From Scortum barcoo (Eukaryota; Chordata; Actinopteri; Centrarchiformes; Terapontidae), in assembly GCA_023238725.1 (NCBI GenBank), contig CM041543.1:24063010-24127009 (forward strand): 64,000 nt of DNA, given 5' to 3'. How positions within the stretch are numbered: position 1 is the first letter of the stretch; the number at the start of each line of letters is the position of its first letter. The notes under the pieces were generated by a model. It had not been told where the DNA came from. It ran no database searches and saw only the letters and a list, made by a program, of their open reading frames with translations. A program made the translations under genes and the position numbers. Positions 42,812 to 53,160 of this stretch are shown in pieces.

Positions 42812-44116
42812 ACTGCTCAAAAAAATAAAGGGAACACTACAATAACACATGCTAGATCTGAATGAATGAAAGTATTCTTATTAAATACTTTGTTCTTTAC
42901 ATAGTTGAATGTGCTGACAACAAAACTCACAAAAATTATCAATGGAAATCAAATTTATTAACCCATGGAGGTCTGGATTTGGAGTCACACTCAAAATTAA
43001 AGTGGAAAAACACACTACAGGCTGATCCAACTTTGATGTAATGTCCTTAAAACAAGTCAAATGAGGCTCAGTAGTGTGTGTGGCCTCCGATGCCTGTATG
43101 ACCTCCCTACAACGCCATGGGCATGCTCCTGATGAGGTGGCAGATGGTCTCCTGAGGGATCTCCTCCCAGACCTGGACTAAAGCATCCGCCAACTCCTGG
43201 ACAGTCTGTGGTGCAACGTGGCGTTGGTGGATGGAGCGAGACATGATGTCCCAGATGTGCTCAATTGGATTCAGGTCTGGGGAACGGGCGGGCCAGTCCA
43301 TAGCATCAATGCCTTCGTCTTGCAGGAACTGCTGACACACTCCAGCCACATGAGGTCTAGCATTGTCTTGCATTAGGAGGAACCCAGGGCCAACCGCACC
43401 AGCATAAGGTCTCACAAGGGGTCTGAGGATCTCATCGGCCCCCCCAAAGAAATGCCACCCCACACCATTACTGACCCACTGCCAAACCGGTCATGCTGGA
43501 GGATGTTGCAGGCAGCAGAACGTTCTCCACGGCGTCTCCAGACTCTGTCACGTCTGTCACATGTGCTCAGTGTGAACCTGCTTTCATATGTGAAGAGCAC
43601 AGGGTGCCAGTGGCGAATGGGCCAATCTTGGTGTTCAATGGCAAATGCCAAAGCGTCCTGCACGGTGTTGGGCTGTAAGCACAACCCCACCTGTGGACGT
43701 CGGGCCCTCATACCACCCTCATGGGGTCTGTTTCTGACCGTTTGAGCAGACACATGCACATTTGTGGCCTGCTGGAGGTCATTTTGCAGGGCTCTGGCAG
43801 TGCTCCTCCTGTTCCTCCTTGCACAAAGGCGGAGGTAGCGGTCCTGCTGCTGGGTTGTTGCCCTCCCACGGCCTCCTCCACGTCTCCTGATGTACTGGCC
43901 TGTCTCCTGGTAGCGCCTCCATGCTCTGGACACTCACGCTGACAGACACAGCAAACCTTCTTGCCACAGCTCTCATTGATGTGCCATCCTGGATGAGCTG
44001 CACTACCTGAGCCACTTGTGTGGGTTGTAGACTCCGTCTCATGCTACCACTAGAGTGAAAGCACTGCCAGCATTCAAAAGTGACCAAAACATCAGCCAGA
44101 AAGCATAGGAACTGAG
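42812..44116 (-). mobile_element. Tc1/mariner-type transposon, cut by the assembly gap
   Basis: The right-hand terminal repeat (plus-strand start) reads CTGCTCAAAAAAATAAAGGG next to a TA run, the usual TA target. Minus-strand frames give a Tc1 transposase: MRRSLQPTQVAQVVQLIQDG (first helix-turn-helix), RRGGGRGRATTQQQDRYL, SVMVWGGIS, QDNARPHVA, and DWPARSPDLNPIEHIWD carrying the last catalytic Asp-to-Glu region. There are frameshifts near 43920 (one extra base by comparison with the expected frame) and 43440, where some residues are also missing. It is inactive as it stands. The other end lies in the N gap. Confidence 0.88.
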
Positions 44117-44616
44117 NNNNNNNNNNNNNNNNNNNNNNNNNNNNNNNNNNNNNNNNNNNNNNNNNNNNNNNNNNNNNNNNNNNNNNNNNNNNNNNNNNNN
44201 NNNNNNNNNNNNNNNNNNNNNNNNNNNNNNNNNNNNNNNNNNNNNNNNNNNNNNNNNNNNNNNNNNNNNNNNNNNNNNNNNNNNNNNNNNNNNNNNNNNN
44301 NNNNNNNNNNNNNNNNNNNNNNNNNNNNNNNNNNNNNNNNNNNNNNNNNNNNNNNNNNNNNNNNNNNNNNNNNNNNNNNNNNNNNNNNNNNNNNNNNNNN
44401 NNNNNNNNNNNNNNNNNNNNNNNNNNNNNNNNNNNNNNNNNNNNNNNNNNNNNNNNNNNNNNNNNNNNNNNNNNNNNNNNNNNNNNNNNNNNNNNNNNNN
44501 NNNNNNNNNNNNNNNNNNNNNNNNNNNNNNNNNNNNNNNNNNNNNNNNNNNNNNNNNNNNNNNNNNNNNNNNNNNNNNNNNNNNNNNNNNNNNNNNNNNN
44601 NNNNNNNNNNNNNNNN
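44117..44616. other. Assembly gap (500 N)
   Basis: Exactly 500 N, so probably a placeholder for unknown size. A Tc1-like element enters it from the left and a LINE 3' end from the right. Confidence 1.
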
Positions 44617-44939
44617 GCATAAATAAATATTTAAAGTGCAGTAACTTAAGGCTACTTTCACCTAATGCTGCTAAACTAACTAAGGTATGACAAGACAAGA
44701 CAGAGTACACAAAGTCCGCTGCTAACATAGCAGGGAATGACAGGACAGGACAACACAGTGTTTCAGCTGTATGCATTTAGAGGTAGTTGTTGTTGTAAAT
44801 GTAGGGTTTTAGTGCAAAATGTTTCCTTATAGACAGTACTTGGATGGTAGTGGTAATAGTAATATGGGTAGTGCAAATATAAATATAAGTATAAATAAAT
44901 AACAGTTAGCAACAGATGAGTGCAATTTGCATATTTAGA

Positions 44940-45376
44940 GTCTCAGTTGGGTGGGGAGGGAGTGGGGGGGGGTCCAGTGTTCCTGGAGACTCCTCCTCCC
45001 AGCCTGGTGCTCCTTCTGGCTGGGGCTGGGAGTGGGGAGGGGAGGGAGTTCAGCAGCCTCACAGCCTGGTGGATGAAGCTGTTCGTGAGTCTGGTGGTGC
45101 GGGAGCGGAGACTCCTGTACCTCTTCCCAGAGGGCAGGAGACTGAACAGACTGTGTGCAGGGTGACTTGCATCGTTGACGATTGTGATGGCTTTTTGGGT
45201 AAGGCGGGTGGTGTATAGGTCTTGCAGGGAGGGGAGTGGTACACCAATTATCCTCTCAGCTGTTCTCACGATGCGTTGTAGAGCTTTTCTGCTGTGGACA
45301 GTGTAGCTCCCGCCCCAAACAGTGATGCAGCTGGTAAGGATGCTCTCAATGGTTCCTCTGTAGAATGTGGTCCTGT
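44940..45376 (-). pseudogene. LINE C-terminal segment after RT
   Basis: The minus-strand frame gives FYRGTIESILTSCITVWGGS, LQRIVRTAERIIGVPLPSL, SHPAHSLFSLLPSGKRYRSL and NSFIHQAVRLLNS. This is the conserved tail of this LINE group and corresponds to the fragment at 29565-29756. Its role in the element is not settled. Confidence 0.78.
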
Positions 45377-46990
45377 AGCAAACTGAAGCGGGCAAGTGCT
45401 CCACCACCCATTGGTGGAGCACTTGCCCGCTTCAGTTTGCGCAGGAAGTAGAGACGCTGCTGTGCTTTCTTGGCCAGTGATGCAGTGTTGGTGGTCCAGG
45501 AGAGGTCGTCACTGATGTGCACACCCAGGAACTTGGTGCTGCTCACCCTTTCCACTGCAGCACTGTCGATGGTCAGTGGGTGGTGTTGGGTGTGGCCTCT
45601 CTGGAAGCTGACAACAATCTCTTTGGTCTTACTCACGTTTAGCAGGAGGTTGTTGTCTTTGCACCATCTGGACAGCAGCTGCACCTCTTTCCTGTAGTGG
45701 GTCTCGTCGCCTTTGGTGATGAGGCCCACCAGTGTCGTGTCATCTGCAAACTTCACCAGGTGGTTGGAGCTGTGGGTTGGTGTGCAGTCATGTGTCAGCA
45801 GGGTAAAGAGGAGAGGGCTGAGCACACAGCCTTGTGGGGCCCCTGTGCTCAGGGTGATGCTGCTTGAGATGTTGTTGCCAACACGCACCGCTTGAGTCCT
45901 TTGGCTGAGGAAATCCAGCAGCCAGTTGCAGAGGGAGGTGCTGAGGCCCAGTTTGTCCAGCTTGCAGATAAGTTGTTTGTGGTATTATGGTGTTGAACGC
46001 TGAGCTGAAATCAATGAACAGCATTCTCACATATGAGTCTTTCTTGTCCAGATGGGTGAGCGCTGGGTGGAGGGCAGAGCAAATTGCATCGTCTGTGGAT
46101 CGTTTTGCTCTGTATGCGAACTGGTACGGGTCCAAGCTGGGGGCAGGGTGGATTTGATGTGTGACAAGACTAGTCGTTCAAAGCACTTCATGATAATGGG
46201 TGTCAGTGCCACAGGACGGTAGTCGTTGAAGCAGGATGGGGATGATTTCTTTGGCACAGGTATGATAGTGGCAGCTTTGAAGCCTGATGGCACAGTGGCT
46301 TGCCTCAGGGAGGTGTTAAAGATGTCTGTGAAGACATCTTTCAGCTCCTCTGCGCATCTTTCAGCACACTACCAGGGATGTTGTCTGGACCCGCTGCTTT
46401 CCGGGTGTTGATGGCGGAGAGTGTCCTCTTTACGCTGACAGCAGACAGGCACAGGGGCTGGTCGTGTGAAGGTGGTGGTGTTTCCTGCGGGCAAGTGGTG
46501 TTTTGTTCCTCAAAGCGAGCAAAGAATTTGTTCAGGTTGTTGAGCAGAGTGATGTGGCTCTCACAGCTCCGTGGTGCAGGTTTGTAGTCTGTAATGGCCT
46601 GAATGCCCTGCCATAGGCTCTGTTGCATTCTTGCTGTCCTTGAAGTGGGAGGTTATCTTGTTTGTGTAATCTTGTTTTGCTTTCCTGATGCCACGGGACA
46701 GGTTGGCTCTCGCTGTTCTCAGAGCTGATTCATCCCCAGCTTTGAAGGCCTTGTCTCTGGCCTTCAGCAGCCTGTGGACGTCTCCTGTCAGCCATGGCTT
46801 TCGGTTAGCTCGAGTGGTGATGCTCTTGATGTGGGTCACGTCGTCTATGCATTTGGTGATGTAAGAGGTCACAGTGTCTGTGTACTCTTCAACATCTATG
46901 AGATTGTTGTAGGTAGCTGCTTCCTTGAACATTTCCCAGTCTGTTGTCCCAAAACAGTCCTGTAGAGCAGAGGTTGCTTCCTGTGGCCAC
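45340..46990 (-). pseudogene. LINE reverse transcriptase domain
   Basis: Minus-strand segments in order are NRKPWLTGDVHRLLKARD (linker) near 46800, PSGFKAATIIPVPKK near 46280, NDYRPVALTPIIMKCFERLV, LDPYQFAYR near 46130, FIDFSSAFNTI near 46010 (first Asp), GAPQGCVLSPLLF near 45830, and LVKFADDTTLVG near 45740 (catalytic Asp pair). Four or more frame changes break it. An inverted-repeat insert at 45378-45440 disrupts the following segment. Confidence 0.85.
45378..45440. repeat. Perfect 29-bp inverted repeat with 5-base loop
   Basis: The arms are 45378-45406 and 45412-45440, exact reverse complements, with loop CCCAT. It lies inside the LINE where the RT tail (KLKRASAPP) should pass into FYRGTIES; one arm is the normal coding sequence and the other its inverted copy. 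Confidence 0.95.
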
Positions 46991-47715
46991 ACCCTTACTT
47001 CTTTCAGAACAGGTTTGATGACTTTCACTCTCTGTCTGTATGCAGGCATTAGCATAATGGAGAGGTGATCAGAGGCGCCGATGTGGGGGAGGGGGGTGGC
47101 CTTGTATGCTCCTTTGTGCTGAGTGTAAACAAAGTCCAAGGTGTTGTCCCCTCTTGTTGGAAAATTTGTGTTGATGAAAACTTGGAAGGACAGTTTTGAG
47201 ATCAGCATGGTTGAAGTCTCCAGCAAGGATGATGAAACCGTCTGGTTGTGCTGTTTGTTGTTCACTGATAGCCTGGTACAGTTCATTTAGTGCCGCCCTT
47301 CTATCGCTGTTGTTGTTCGTTGGGGGAATATAAGTGGCAACCAGCAGGATCGAACTTATTTCCCTTGGCAAGTAAAAAGGGCGACACTTCACGATCATGA
47401 ACTCCGCCAGAGGTGAGCAGTGTTTGTATACTACAGAGGCATCCCGGCACCACGCTTCGCGGATGTAAACACAGACTCCACCACCACGTGTTTTCCCTCC
47501 TTCTGCGAGAGCCCTGTCTGATCTGTAGCATGTTAGCTGCTCCAGTTGTATTGCTGAGTCCGGAGTGCTGCCATTTAGCCATGTTTCAGTGAACACAAGC
47601 ACACAACAGTCACTCACTTTACGGTTCGCTGATCTCAGAAGTCGAATGTCATCCATTTTATTGTCCAGTGATCGTACGTTCGCCAGAAGGATAGATGGTA
47701 TGGCTGGGCGAGTTG
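46990..47715 (-). pseudogene. LINE endonuclease domain
   Basis: Minus-strand landmarks in order are SILLANVRSLDNKMDDIR near 47690, VLVFTETWLNG near 47580 (catalytic Glu), GGGVCVYI, ILAGDFNHADLK near 47225 (Asp-Asn pair), and IGASDHLSI near 47070 (Asp-His). All catalytic landmarks are visible, but the domain is spread over at least two frames (47656-47069, then 47286-46561). The enzyme nicks target DNA to prime reverse transcription. Confidence 0.83.
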
Positions 47716-47729
47716 GCTTAGCCTCTAGC

Positions 47730-48053
47730 CTAGCTCGGACACCTCCGCGCTTGTCCCGCTTCCTCGTCCTGGCACACCGCTTTCGACGCCTCCTTTCTGG
47801 GGGAGGGGTAGCGGGCGAGTCCGGTTGGGTTAGCAGGCCAGCGTGTTAGTCCCAGTTCCCTTAGTGAGTTCTCCAATTCCGTGTTCAAAACTAGGCAGAT
47901 CTTGCTTCTCCGAATGTGTAGGAGAGCTTGTCGACTGTACACATATTCCGACGTAAACTGACAGGAAAAACTTTCAGACAAACACTTGTTTGACGAACAA
48001 AACAATGCATTGTCGGGAGAGCATGAGGTCGCTGCGTCTACACGCGCCGCCAT
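47730..48053 (-). CDS. LINE 5' open frame (possible ORF1 or polyprotein start)
   Basis: About 107 residues starting MAARVDAATSCSPDN, whose ATG lies inside an AAGATGGCGGC word. There is no zinc knuckle or coiled coil. It overlaps in another frame with sequence leading into the endonuclease, so it may be the N-terminal part of the polyprotein after a frameshift rather than a separate ORF1. Confidence 0.45.
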   Translation of the reverse strand: MAARVDAATSCSPDNALFCSSNKCLSESFSCQFTSEYVYSRQALLHIRRSKICLVLNTELENSLRELGLTRWPANPTGLARYPSPRKEASKAVCQDEEAGQARRCPS

Positions 48054-48060
48054 CTTGAAT

Positions 48061-48769
48061 CTTCAGAAGGAAGTCTGACAAAGATACGACAGGATCTGAC
48101 GCTGTTATCTCTATATTTACTGAAATGACAGAAAGCACACTGGAGGACAGTCATGGAGCCTGCTGGGCTCTGACTCTTCAGAAATATCACACATGATGAC
48201 AAAGAAAGCTCAGGAGACAAACTGCAGGGTTAGAGGAAGCTTATCCAGACACCACAGAGGGTCTTCAGACAGTAAAAGAACCAGGAAGTAGCAGAACTCT
48301 GCAGAAACATCAAGTCCATTTACAACCATTGTGGATAAACAGTGTTGGTGGGTCAGTCCTTCTTACAAATGAAGCCTCAGCTGAGCTTCATGAATTCACC
48401 TCAGACAAACAGCAGAATGAAGAAACTCACCGGCAGCTGATTCCTGCTTTAAAAAGCTTCTGGTTCCTCTCTGAGACATGATTCAGGAGTTTATTTTCCT
48501 CTGCTGAGTTCACTTGTTGCGTTAAATCTGTGTGTTTGAGTCCCGTGTTTCCTGTCCTGACAGCAGGAGGGCGGGGTCCTTCAGCTGGACCAGGACCAGC
48601 AGGACGAGGAGGAGGATTTGTTTCACTCCTCAGAGACACAGTGAAGCAGTGGAGGAGAGAAATTCATGCACACAGACAGTATGAAGGTACTGAACTCAAG
48701 GATTTGGTTTTTAAGCTCCTTTATTCTTCTGCTCCACTGTGTCTCTGCAGGGAAACACTTTAAAGTTCA
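48061..48769. other. Intergenic, nothing recognised
   Basis: Non-coding as far as can be seen. Confidence 0.45.
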
Positions 48770-48901
48770 ATTTGCTTTGATACTTCAGTACTTTACTGAA
48801 GAACCTGAGAGCAGGACTTTGACTTGTAATGAAGTATTTTATCATGTGATGTTAGTATTTTACTGAAGTAAAGGCTTTGAATACTTCCTCCACCACTGGA
48901 G
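48770..48901 (-). mobile_element. Short fish interspersed repeat (MITE-like)
   Basis: The minus strand begins CCAGTGGTGGAGGAAGTATT, followed by a CTTTACTTCAGTAAAATACT segment and CAAGTCAAAGTCCTGC. This is a very common short repeat in teleost genomes, usually ending in CAGTGGTGGA. It has no coding capacity. The other end is degenerate. Confidence 0.65.
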
Positions 48902-49407
48902 TGAAGTACTGCTGCAACAACAACTTACAGCCCCCTGCTGCCCCCTGCCTGCTGCCCCAGGGTATTACAACAACCACTTCATATGAACGTAACATACAGA
49001 AGACACGCTGCATCAAAATCATGATGATCATTATTATACAGAGTGTGACACAATACATCTTCACTGTAATTTATATTTAAGGATTGATTGGAAATTCAGT
49101 TCAAGTAAAATGAAGTGTTAGTTAAGATATTAAACATGACATTTATCAGTGTGTTAATAATAAAAATAATAATACCAGTGATAATAGTGAATAACAAAAC
49201 AATCAATCAATCAATGGATCAATGGAGAAAAGAATCAGCAGATTGATCCAGAATGAAAAGAATCATTAGCTGCAGTCCCAAAATACAAACTAGTTGAAAA
49301 TGATCCACCTCAACCAACTCCAACAGTAAAATCCTGCTTTTACATTAATGAGGAGGAAGAATCATCTAATGAGAGAACAGACAACAGGACAACAGACACA
49401 GGGGACA
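48902..49407. other. Intergenic, nothing recognised
   Basis: AT-rich; short ATCA and TAATAA runs only. Confidence 0.45.
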
Positions 49408-49526
49408 CTTTACTGACACAGGACTTTACTTTCATGGACTTTAACTCCACTTTACTGAGCAGGACTTTTACTTTATGGACTTTAACTCCACTTTACTGAG
49501 CGCAGGACTTTACTTTATGGACTTTA
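49408..49526 (+). repeat. Minisatellite, left part
   Basis: Tandem units of about 40-42 bases built on GGACTTTAACTCCACTTTAC and AGGACTTTACTTTATGG. The array continues at 56586-56640 beyond the nested elements, with ACTCCACTTCTACTGACAC and GGACTTTACTTTATGG. Confidence 0.9.
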
Positions 49527-49787
49527 TGTTAGGGTTCTGGATGTTTCCCTATGTTTTCTTTCTCCCCTTTTCCCTCGTGTGTTCATGTAGTGGTGTTTGT
49601 CTCCCCCTGTCTGTCATGTCCTGTCTATTGTGTTTGTCTGTTCTGGAGGACGAGGAGGTTACCTGCGGTCAATAATTTCCACACCTGGTCTCACCTGCAC
49701 ACCTGCCGCTGATCAAGCCACTCAAGCCACCGCCTCTACGAAATAAAAGCCGGCTTCTTCACCCACCCCCTGCCTTCCTGTTCGGTT
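49527..49787 (+). mobile_element. Solo LTR, left half (split by ERV 2)
   Basis: Starts TGTTAGGGTTCTGG and runs to the ERV 2 insertion site. Together with 56429-56585 it forms an LTR of about 414 bases with TG...CA ends and CTTTA on both sides (49522-49526, 56586-56590). Its right half shows the same GGGTCCAAGACTC and CACCCTGCATC blocks as the solo LTR at 17388-18008, in the other orientation. Confidence 0.88.
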
Positions 49788-50131
49788 TGATGGTTATCTT
49801 GAGGTGTTGTTGATGTGAAGATGAAGAAGAAGACTCCGCCGACGCTGTATTACTTACATATAAAGTTTATTGCAAGAAGACACAGCATCTATACAAGCAG
49901 TGCACATTGCTTGTGAGAGGTTCCCTGCCAATTGTGAATCCCCTCTCTTCCTATGTTTTCTGTGAGTTCATATAGTGAAGTTGTTTTTCTCACCTTTGAC
50001 CCCCACATCTGTTAACCAAGTTAAGGGACCTTACCTCACCCTATAGGCAGCCAGGGGCCTCAACATAAACATCATGCTATAGTCTAAAGTCCTACCATAT
50101 TCTATAAGTCTGTGGGACATCAGATACTTCA
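49788..50131 (-). mobile_element. ERV 2, 3' LTR
   Basis: The minus strand starts TGAAGTATCTGATGTCCC and ends AACCATCA. It is preceded by a purine tract, AAGGGGGGAAA (50132-50142 complement), the expected polypurine tract. A TATA-type or poly(A) signal cannot be placed with confidence, though CATATAAAG-like words occur on the plus strand. Confidence 0.92.
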
Positions 50132-50140
50132 TTTCCCCCC

Positions 50141-50164
50141 TTCGAGACTACACATAGTCTCGAA
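50141..50164. repeat. Hairpin next to the ERV 2 polypurine tract
   Basis: Arms TTCGAGACTA (50141-50150) and TAGTCTCGAA (50155-50164) with loop CACA: a perfect 10-bp stem immediately upstream of the polypurine tract on the element's own strand. Confidence 0.85.
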
Positions 50165-50983
50165 AAAACAGCAAAGAAATATCACAAACATATACATATT
50201 AACAATAACTGAATAGTTCCTCCAATGTATGTCTCCATTTTAACACTACTACAAATTTATGTGAGAGCGAAAAACCCATCTGGCAACCTTCTTTCTTAAA
50301 ATCCTTCAAACAATCTAGATGGGAAAATTCTCTCACGGCCCCTTTGCCACTAGGCAGCCACCTATTGTACTCCAAACCAATTAAAACTGGAGGAATCTAC
50401 AACATACTGAGTATAGAAAGATTACATAAGTAAATATACATGAATACCTCAGAAAATAAAAATCAAAACAATATCCAAGTTCAGGCTGGTCGACCCATCG
50501 TACCTTCCAATGGACCTGTCCTTACCTAACACCCATTTCCCTAGATATTCCGAAAAAGAAAAAAACATCTGAGGCTCCAGTATATTCACCTCTTATCAAA
50601 CATCATCAAATAAATGATAACATATGCTATACTTATACATTTCCTTCATGTAATAAGAATAGTAATACATAAAAATGCATGCACAGATACATAAAACATT
50701 TCACAGGTGTAATAGCACTTATTCTGAGATGAGCAGTACATCACATCTTCTTGGACTTCCTCTCCTTGTCATTGTCCAGATGTAGACGACATCTGAGTCC
50801 CTTCTCATAATATTCCCCCTCTCTGATGTCCTAGGAGGAAAGAAAAAACACCAACCAGTATCGTTGTACAGAACTTACAAAAACATCTCATAACATCTCT
50901 TCTGGAAATGTTTAAACGCTGTACTTTAATTCACTCATCATAATATCACCTTTACCATTTCCCCTCCTTTAGAGAATACACAT
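50165..50983. other. ERV 2 region between integrase and 3' LTR
   Basis: No env or accessory gene is recognisable; the frames are short and AT-rich. Either env was deleted or it has decayed beyond recognition. Confidence 0.5.
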
Positions 50984-51669
50984 TCAAAATGGATATTTCT
51001 TAAGAATATGGTTCTTCAAGACACCATTCATTTTTTCACAAATCCCTTGGCTTTGTGGATGGTAGACTGCTCCAAGACGCTGTTTAATTCCCAATTTTTG
51101 TAAAATCAGTTTTACTGTTTTATCCACGAACTCTCTTCCATTATCCGAAGAAATTCGATCAGGAAGTCCCCACCTGCTAATAACTTCCCTGCACAAAAAC
51201 TTGGCAGCCGACTGAGCGTCTTTACGCTTAGTTGGACAGGCCTCAGGCCAAGCGTGAAAATCTATCAACAACAACCAGCATATATCTTTTCCCTTCAACT
51301 GGTTTAATCATGTCCACAAAATCCACAACTAGCTCACGCATTGGACCTCTCAGAGTTGGAATGTAACCAGGAGGAAACCATTACTCCCCTCCGGACATTG
51401 TTTTTCAGACAGATAGTACACCTGCTGATAACATGATCAATTTGTTCCAACAAATATGGTGCCCAAAAACCATACTCTTTCATGATTTTTCTTTTCACCT
51501 CCCCCCTTGCAACATGAGCTAGCCCATGGGCTTCCTGAATCATCAGACCTAACAGGTCTGTGGGGGCTACAATCAGTCCCTCATGATTTCTCCAGAGGCC
51601 AGTAGAATCTTGAGATGCACCTCGATCTTTCCACAGCTGCTTATCTACTGCAGAAGCAGCTTCCTGCAT
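50984..51669 (-). pseudogene. ERV 2 integrase
   Basis: The upper part (51669-51334) has the zinc-binding region, with EAHGLAHVARGEVKRKI and VISRCTICLKNN. The lower part (51298-50984) holds the core: LLLIDFHAWPEA (Asp), RISSDNGREFVDK (Asp) and YHPQSQGICEKMNGVLK (Glu), so the DDE triad is intact. The two parts are in different frames, separated near 51300-51340, and the C-terminal domain is missing after 50984. Confidence 0.87.
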
Positions 51670-51674
51670 TACAA

Positions 51675-52172
51675 TTACATCTCTAGATGTAATCTTATCT
51701 TCAAGTCCACTTCATGAGTTACCAGAAGGACTTTTCCCAATTTATCTGCCCCAGTAACTGCTTTAGCAGCTTCATCGGCAGCTTTATTGCCTTGTGTGAC
51801 TCTTGATGCATCCATTCTATGTGCTGCACACTTAGCTATTGCTATCTCTTTAGGTCTCATCATAGCATGCAACAGCTTCATTATTTGAGCATTATGTTGT
51901 ATTTGAGAGCCATCTGTTTTCTTAAACCCTCTATTCTTCCACACTGCTCCAAACAAGTGACATACATTATGAGCATACGCAGAATCTGTATATATTGTCA
52001 CTCGCTTGTCTTCTGCTAGCAAACATGCTTCAGTTAACCCCACAAGTTCAGCAAATTGCGCAGATGCAGGCTGTGGCACCAATCCAGCTTTCACAACAAC
52101 AAAACCATTTCCTTCAACTTTCACTACTGCATAGCCATCACTCAACTTGCTTCTTTTCCTTCTTTTTATCAT
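51675..52172 (-). pseudogene. ERV 2 RNase H, 5' end lost
   Basis: The frame holds AQFAELVGLTEACLLAED (Glu), VTIYTDSAYAHNVCHLFG (Asp), WKNRGFKKTDGS and CAAHRMDASRVTQGNKAAD (last Asp region), all RNase H landmarks. The first strand with the first catalytic Asp is missing: the sequence starts near SDGYAVV, directly next to gag-type sequence. The ATG at 52172 lies in the deletion joint and is unlikely to be a natural start. Confidence 0.83.
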
Positions 52173-53160
52173 CCACTTCCTTTTGTCTCTCTAATTCCAC
52201 AATTTCATCCAAATCCTCACGACATCGGCCAATGCTCCTTTCAACTTCTCTCAACATTCTCTGTCTGTCTTCTTCCACTCTGGTACAGCATGACGCTGGA
52301 GAAGATCTCCTCCAAGACAGAGAAGTCTCTCTCTCTGGGCCTCCATCACTTTCTCCATATTCACTTTCATTGGAGCTATCATCTTCTGGCTCCTTTCTTC
52401 TCAATATTCCACTTCCTCTCTTTTCTGCTTTGGCCAGCATCCTTCTTACTGCAGGATCATATCCTCCCATAGCTTCTTCCAGGTCACTCTGGTCTTCATC
52501 ACTTCCAAATTCCAATCGCCTCATTCTCAGTCCTCCCTCAGTCTCCAGTCGTCTCATTCTCCTCTTGGCCTTCGTAGTTGGATACATCTTTATGGTTGTT
52601 TCTGCTTGTCCCTCTTCTATTATACAATCTTCATCATCTCTTATTCGATAATTTCCCTCCTGGCAGATCACAGGGAGCTGAGGATAAATTTCCTTAAACT
52701 TCACCTCCTTCTCATATGGTGGTGGTTTCTTCACTGCATCCACATGTGAGAAAGGTGTATTGATTCTCAGCCATCAATTTCTTCGTCTCCTTTGCATTTT
52801 TGTCTATCTTTTCTATACCTTGATCAAGCTTCTCATTTGCAGCCTCAATCAATCTCTGTCCTTCTTCTTCGAACAGCTGCAAGATGCCGAGCTCCATCTG
52901 TCGCTTCTCCTTGCGTTTTTCTCCTTTCTTGCCTTTCTTCTGGTCTGCTTTATATGTAGACACCAGCACTTTCATAGTTTTAACCACATCTGGGTTGAGA
53001 GTCCCTTCCACCTGGCCAGGGCTGTTCAATATTAGGCCAACGCTTATGCCATTTCTCAGATATTTTCGCAATATTTTTAACTAAACAATTGTTCTTTCTG
53101 TACCACTTCAACAGGGGTAACTGCTTTCAAGTTTTTTCGGTCCACTTTTGACATTGTGCC
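52138..53160 (-). pseudogene. ERV 2 gag remnant with PPPY late motif
   Basis: An ATG at about 53160 opens MSKVDRKNLKAVTPVEVV but hits a stop. Later frames give MRKYLRNGISVGLILNSPGQ, a long Lys/Glu-rich helix (ADQKKGKKGEKRKEKRQ; EEEGQRLIEAANEKLDQG), then MDAVKKPPPYEKEVKF near 52725 with the PPPY late motif, and an acidic/charged region with coiled-coil character ending KKEKKQVE. No capsid follows. Gag proteins assemble retroviral particles; this one is broken and truncated. Confidence 0.72.

Larger units (their letters stand above)
44617..48060 (-). mobile_element. Nearly full-length L2/CR1/Rex-type LINE, minus strand
   Basis: In minus-strand order it contains a 5' end with AAGATGGCGGC (48048-48058), an upstream open frame, an apurinic-type endonuclease, reverse transcriptase, and a C-terminal tail followed by a 3' UTR running to the gap. 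The endonuclease plus RT type fits the Jockey/L2/CR1 group; the exact clade needs a tree. The coding sequence is split by frameshifts about every 0.5 kb. Its 3' terminus is not seen. Confidence 0.85.

Noticed and set aside
43452..43942. Plus-strand frames opposite the Tc1-like transposase.
   Set aside because: The minus strand carries the transposase motifs; these are shadows.
44039..44776. Two long open frames crossing the N stretch.
   Set aside because: They are translations of N bases; no information lies in 44117-44616.
50165..50983. A possible env gene of ERV 2.
   Set aside because: No signal peptide, cleavage site, fusion peptide or membrane anchor can be made out in any frame.
51995..52651. 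A 218-residue plus-strand open frame, rich in Ser and Leu.
   Set aside because: It is antisense to the charged gag/RNase H region of ERV 2; long shadow frames are expected opposite Glu/Lys/Arg-rich coding sequence.
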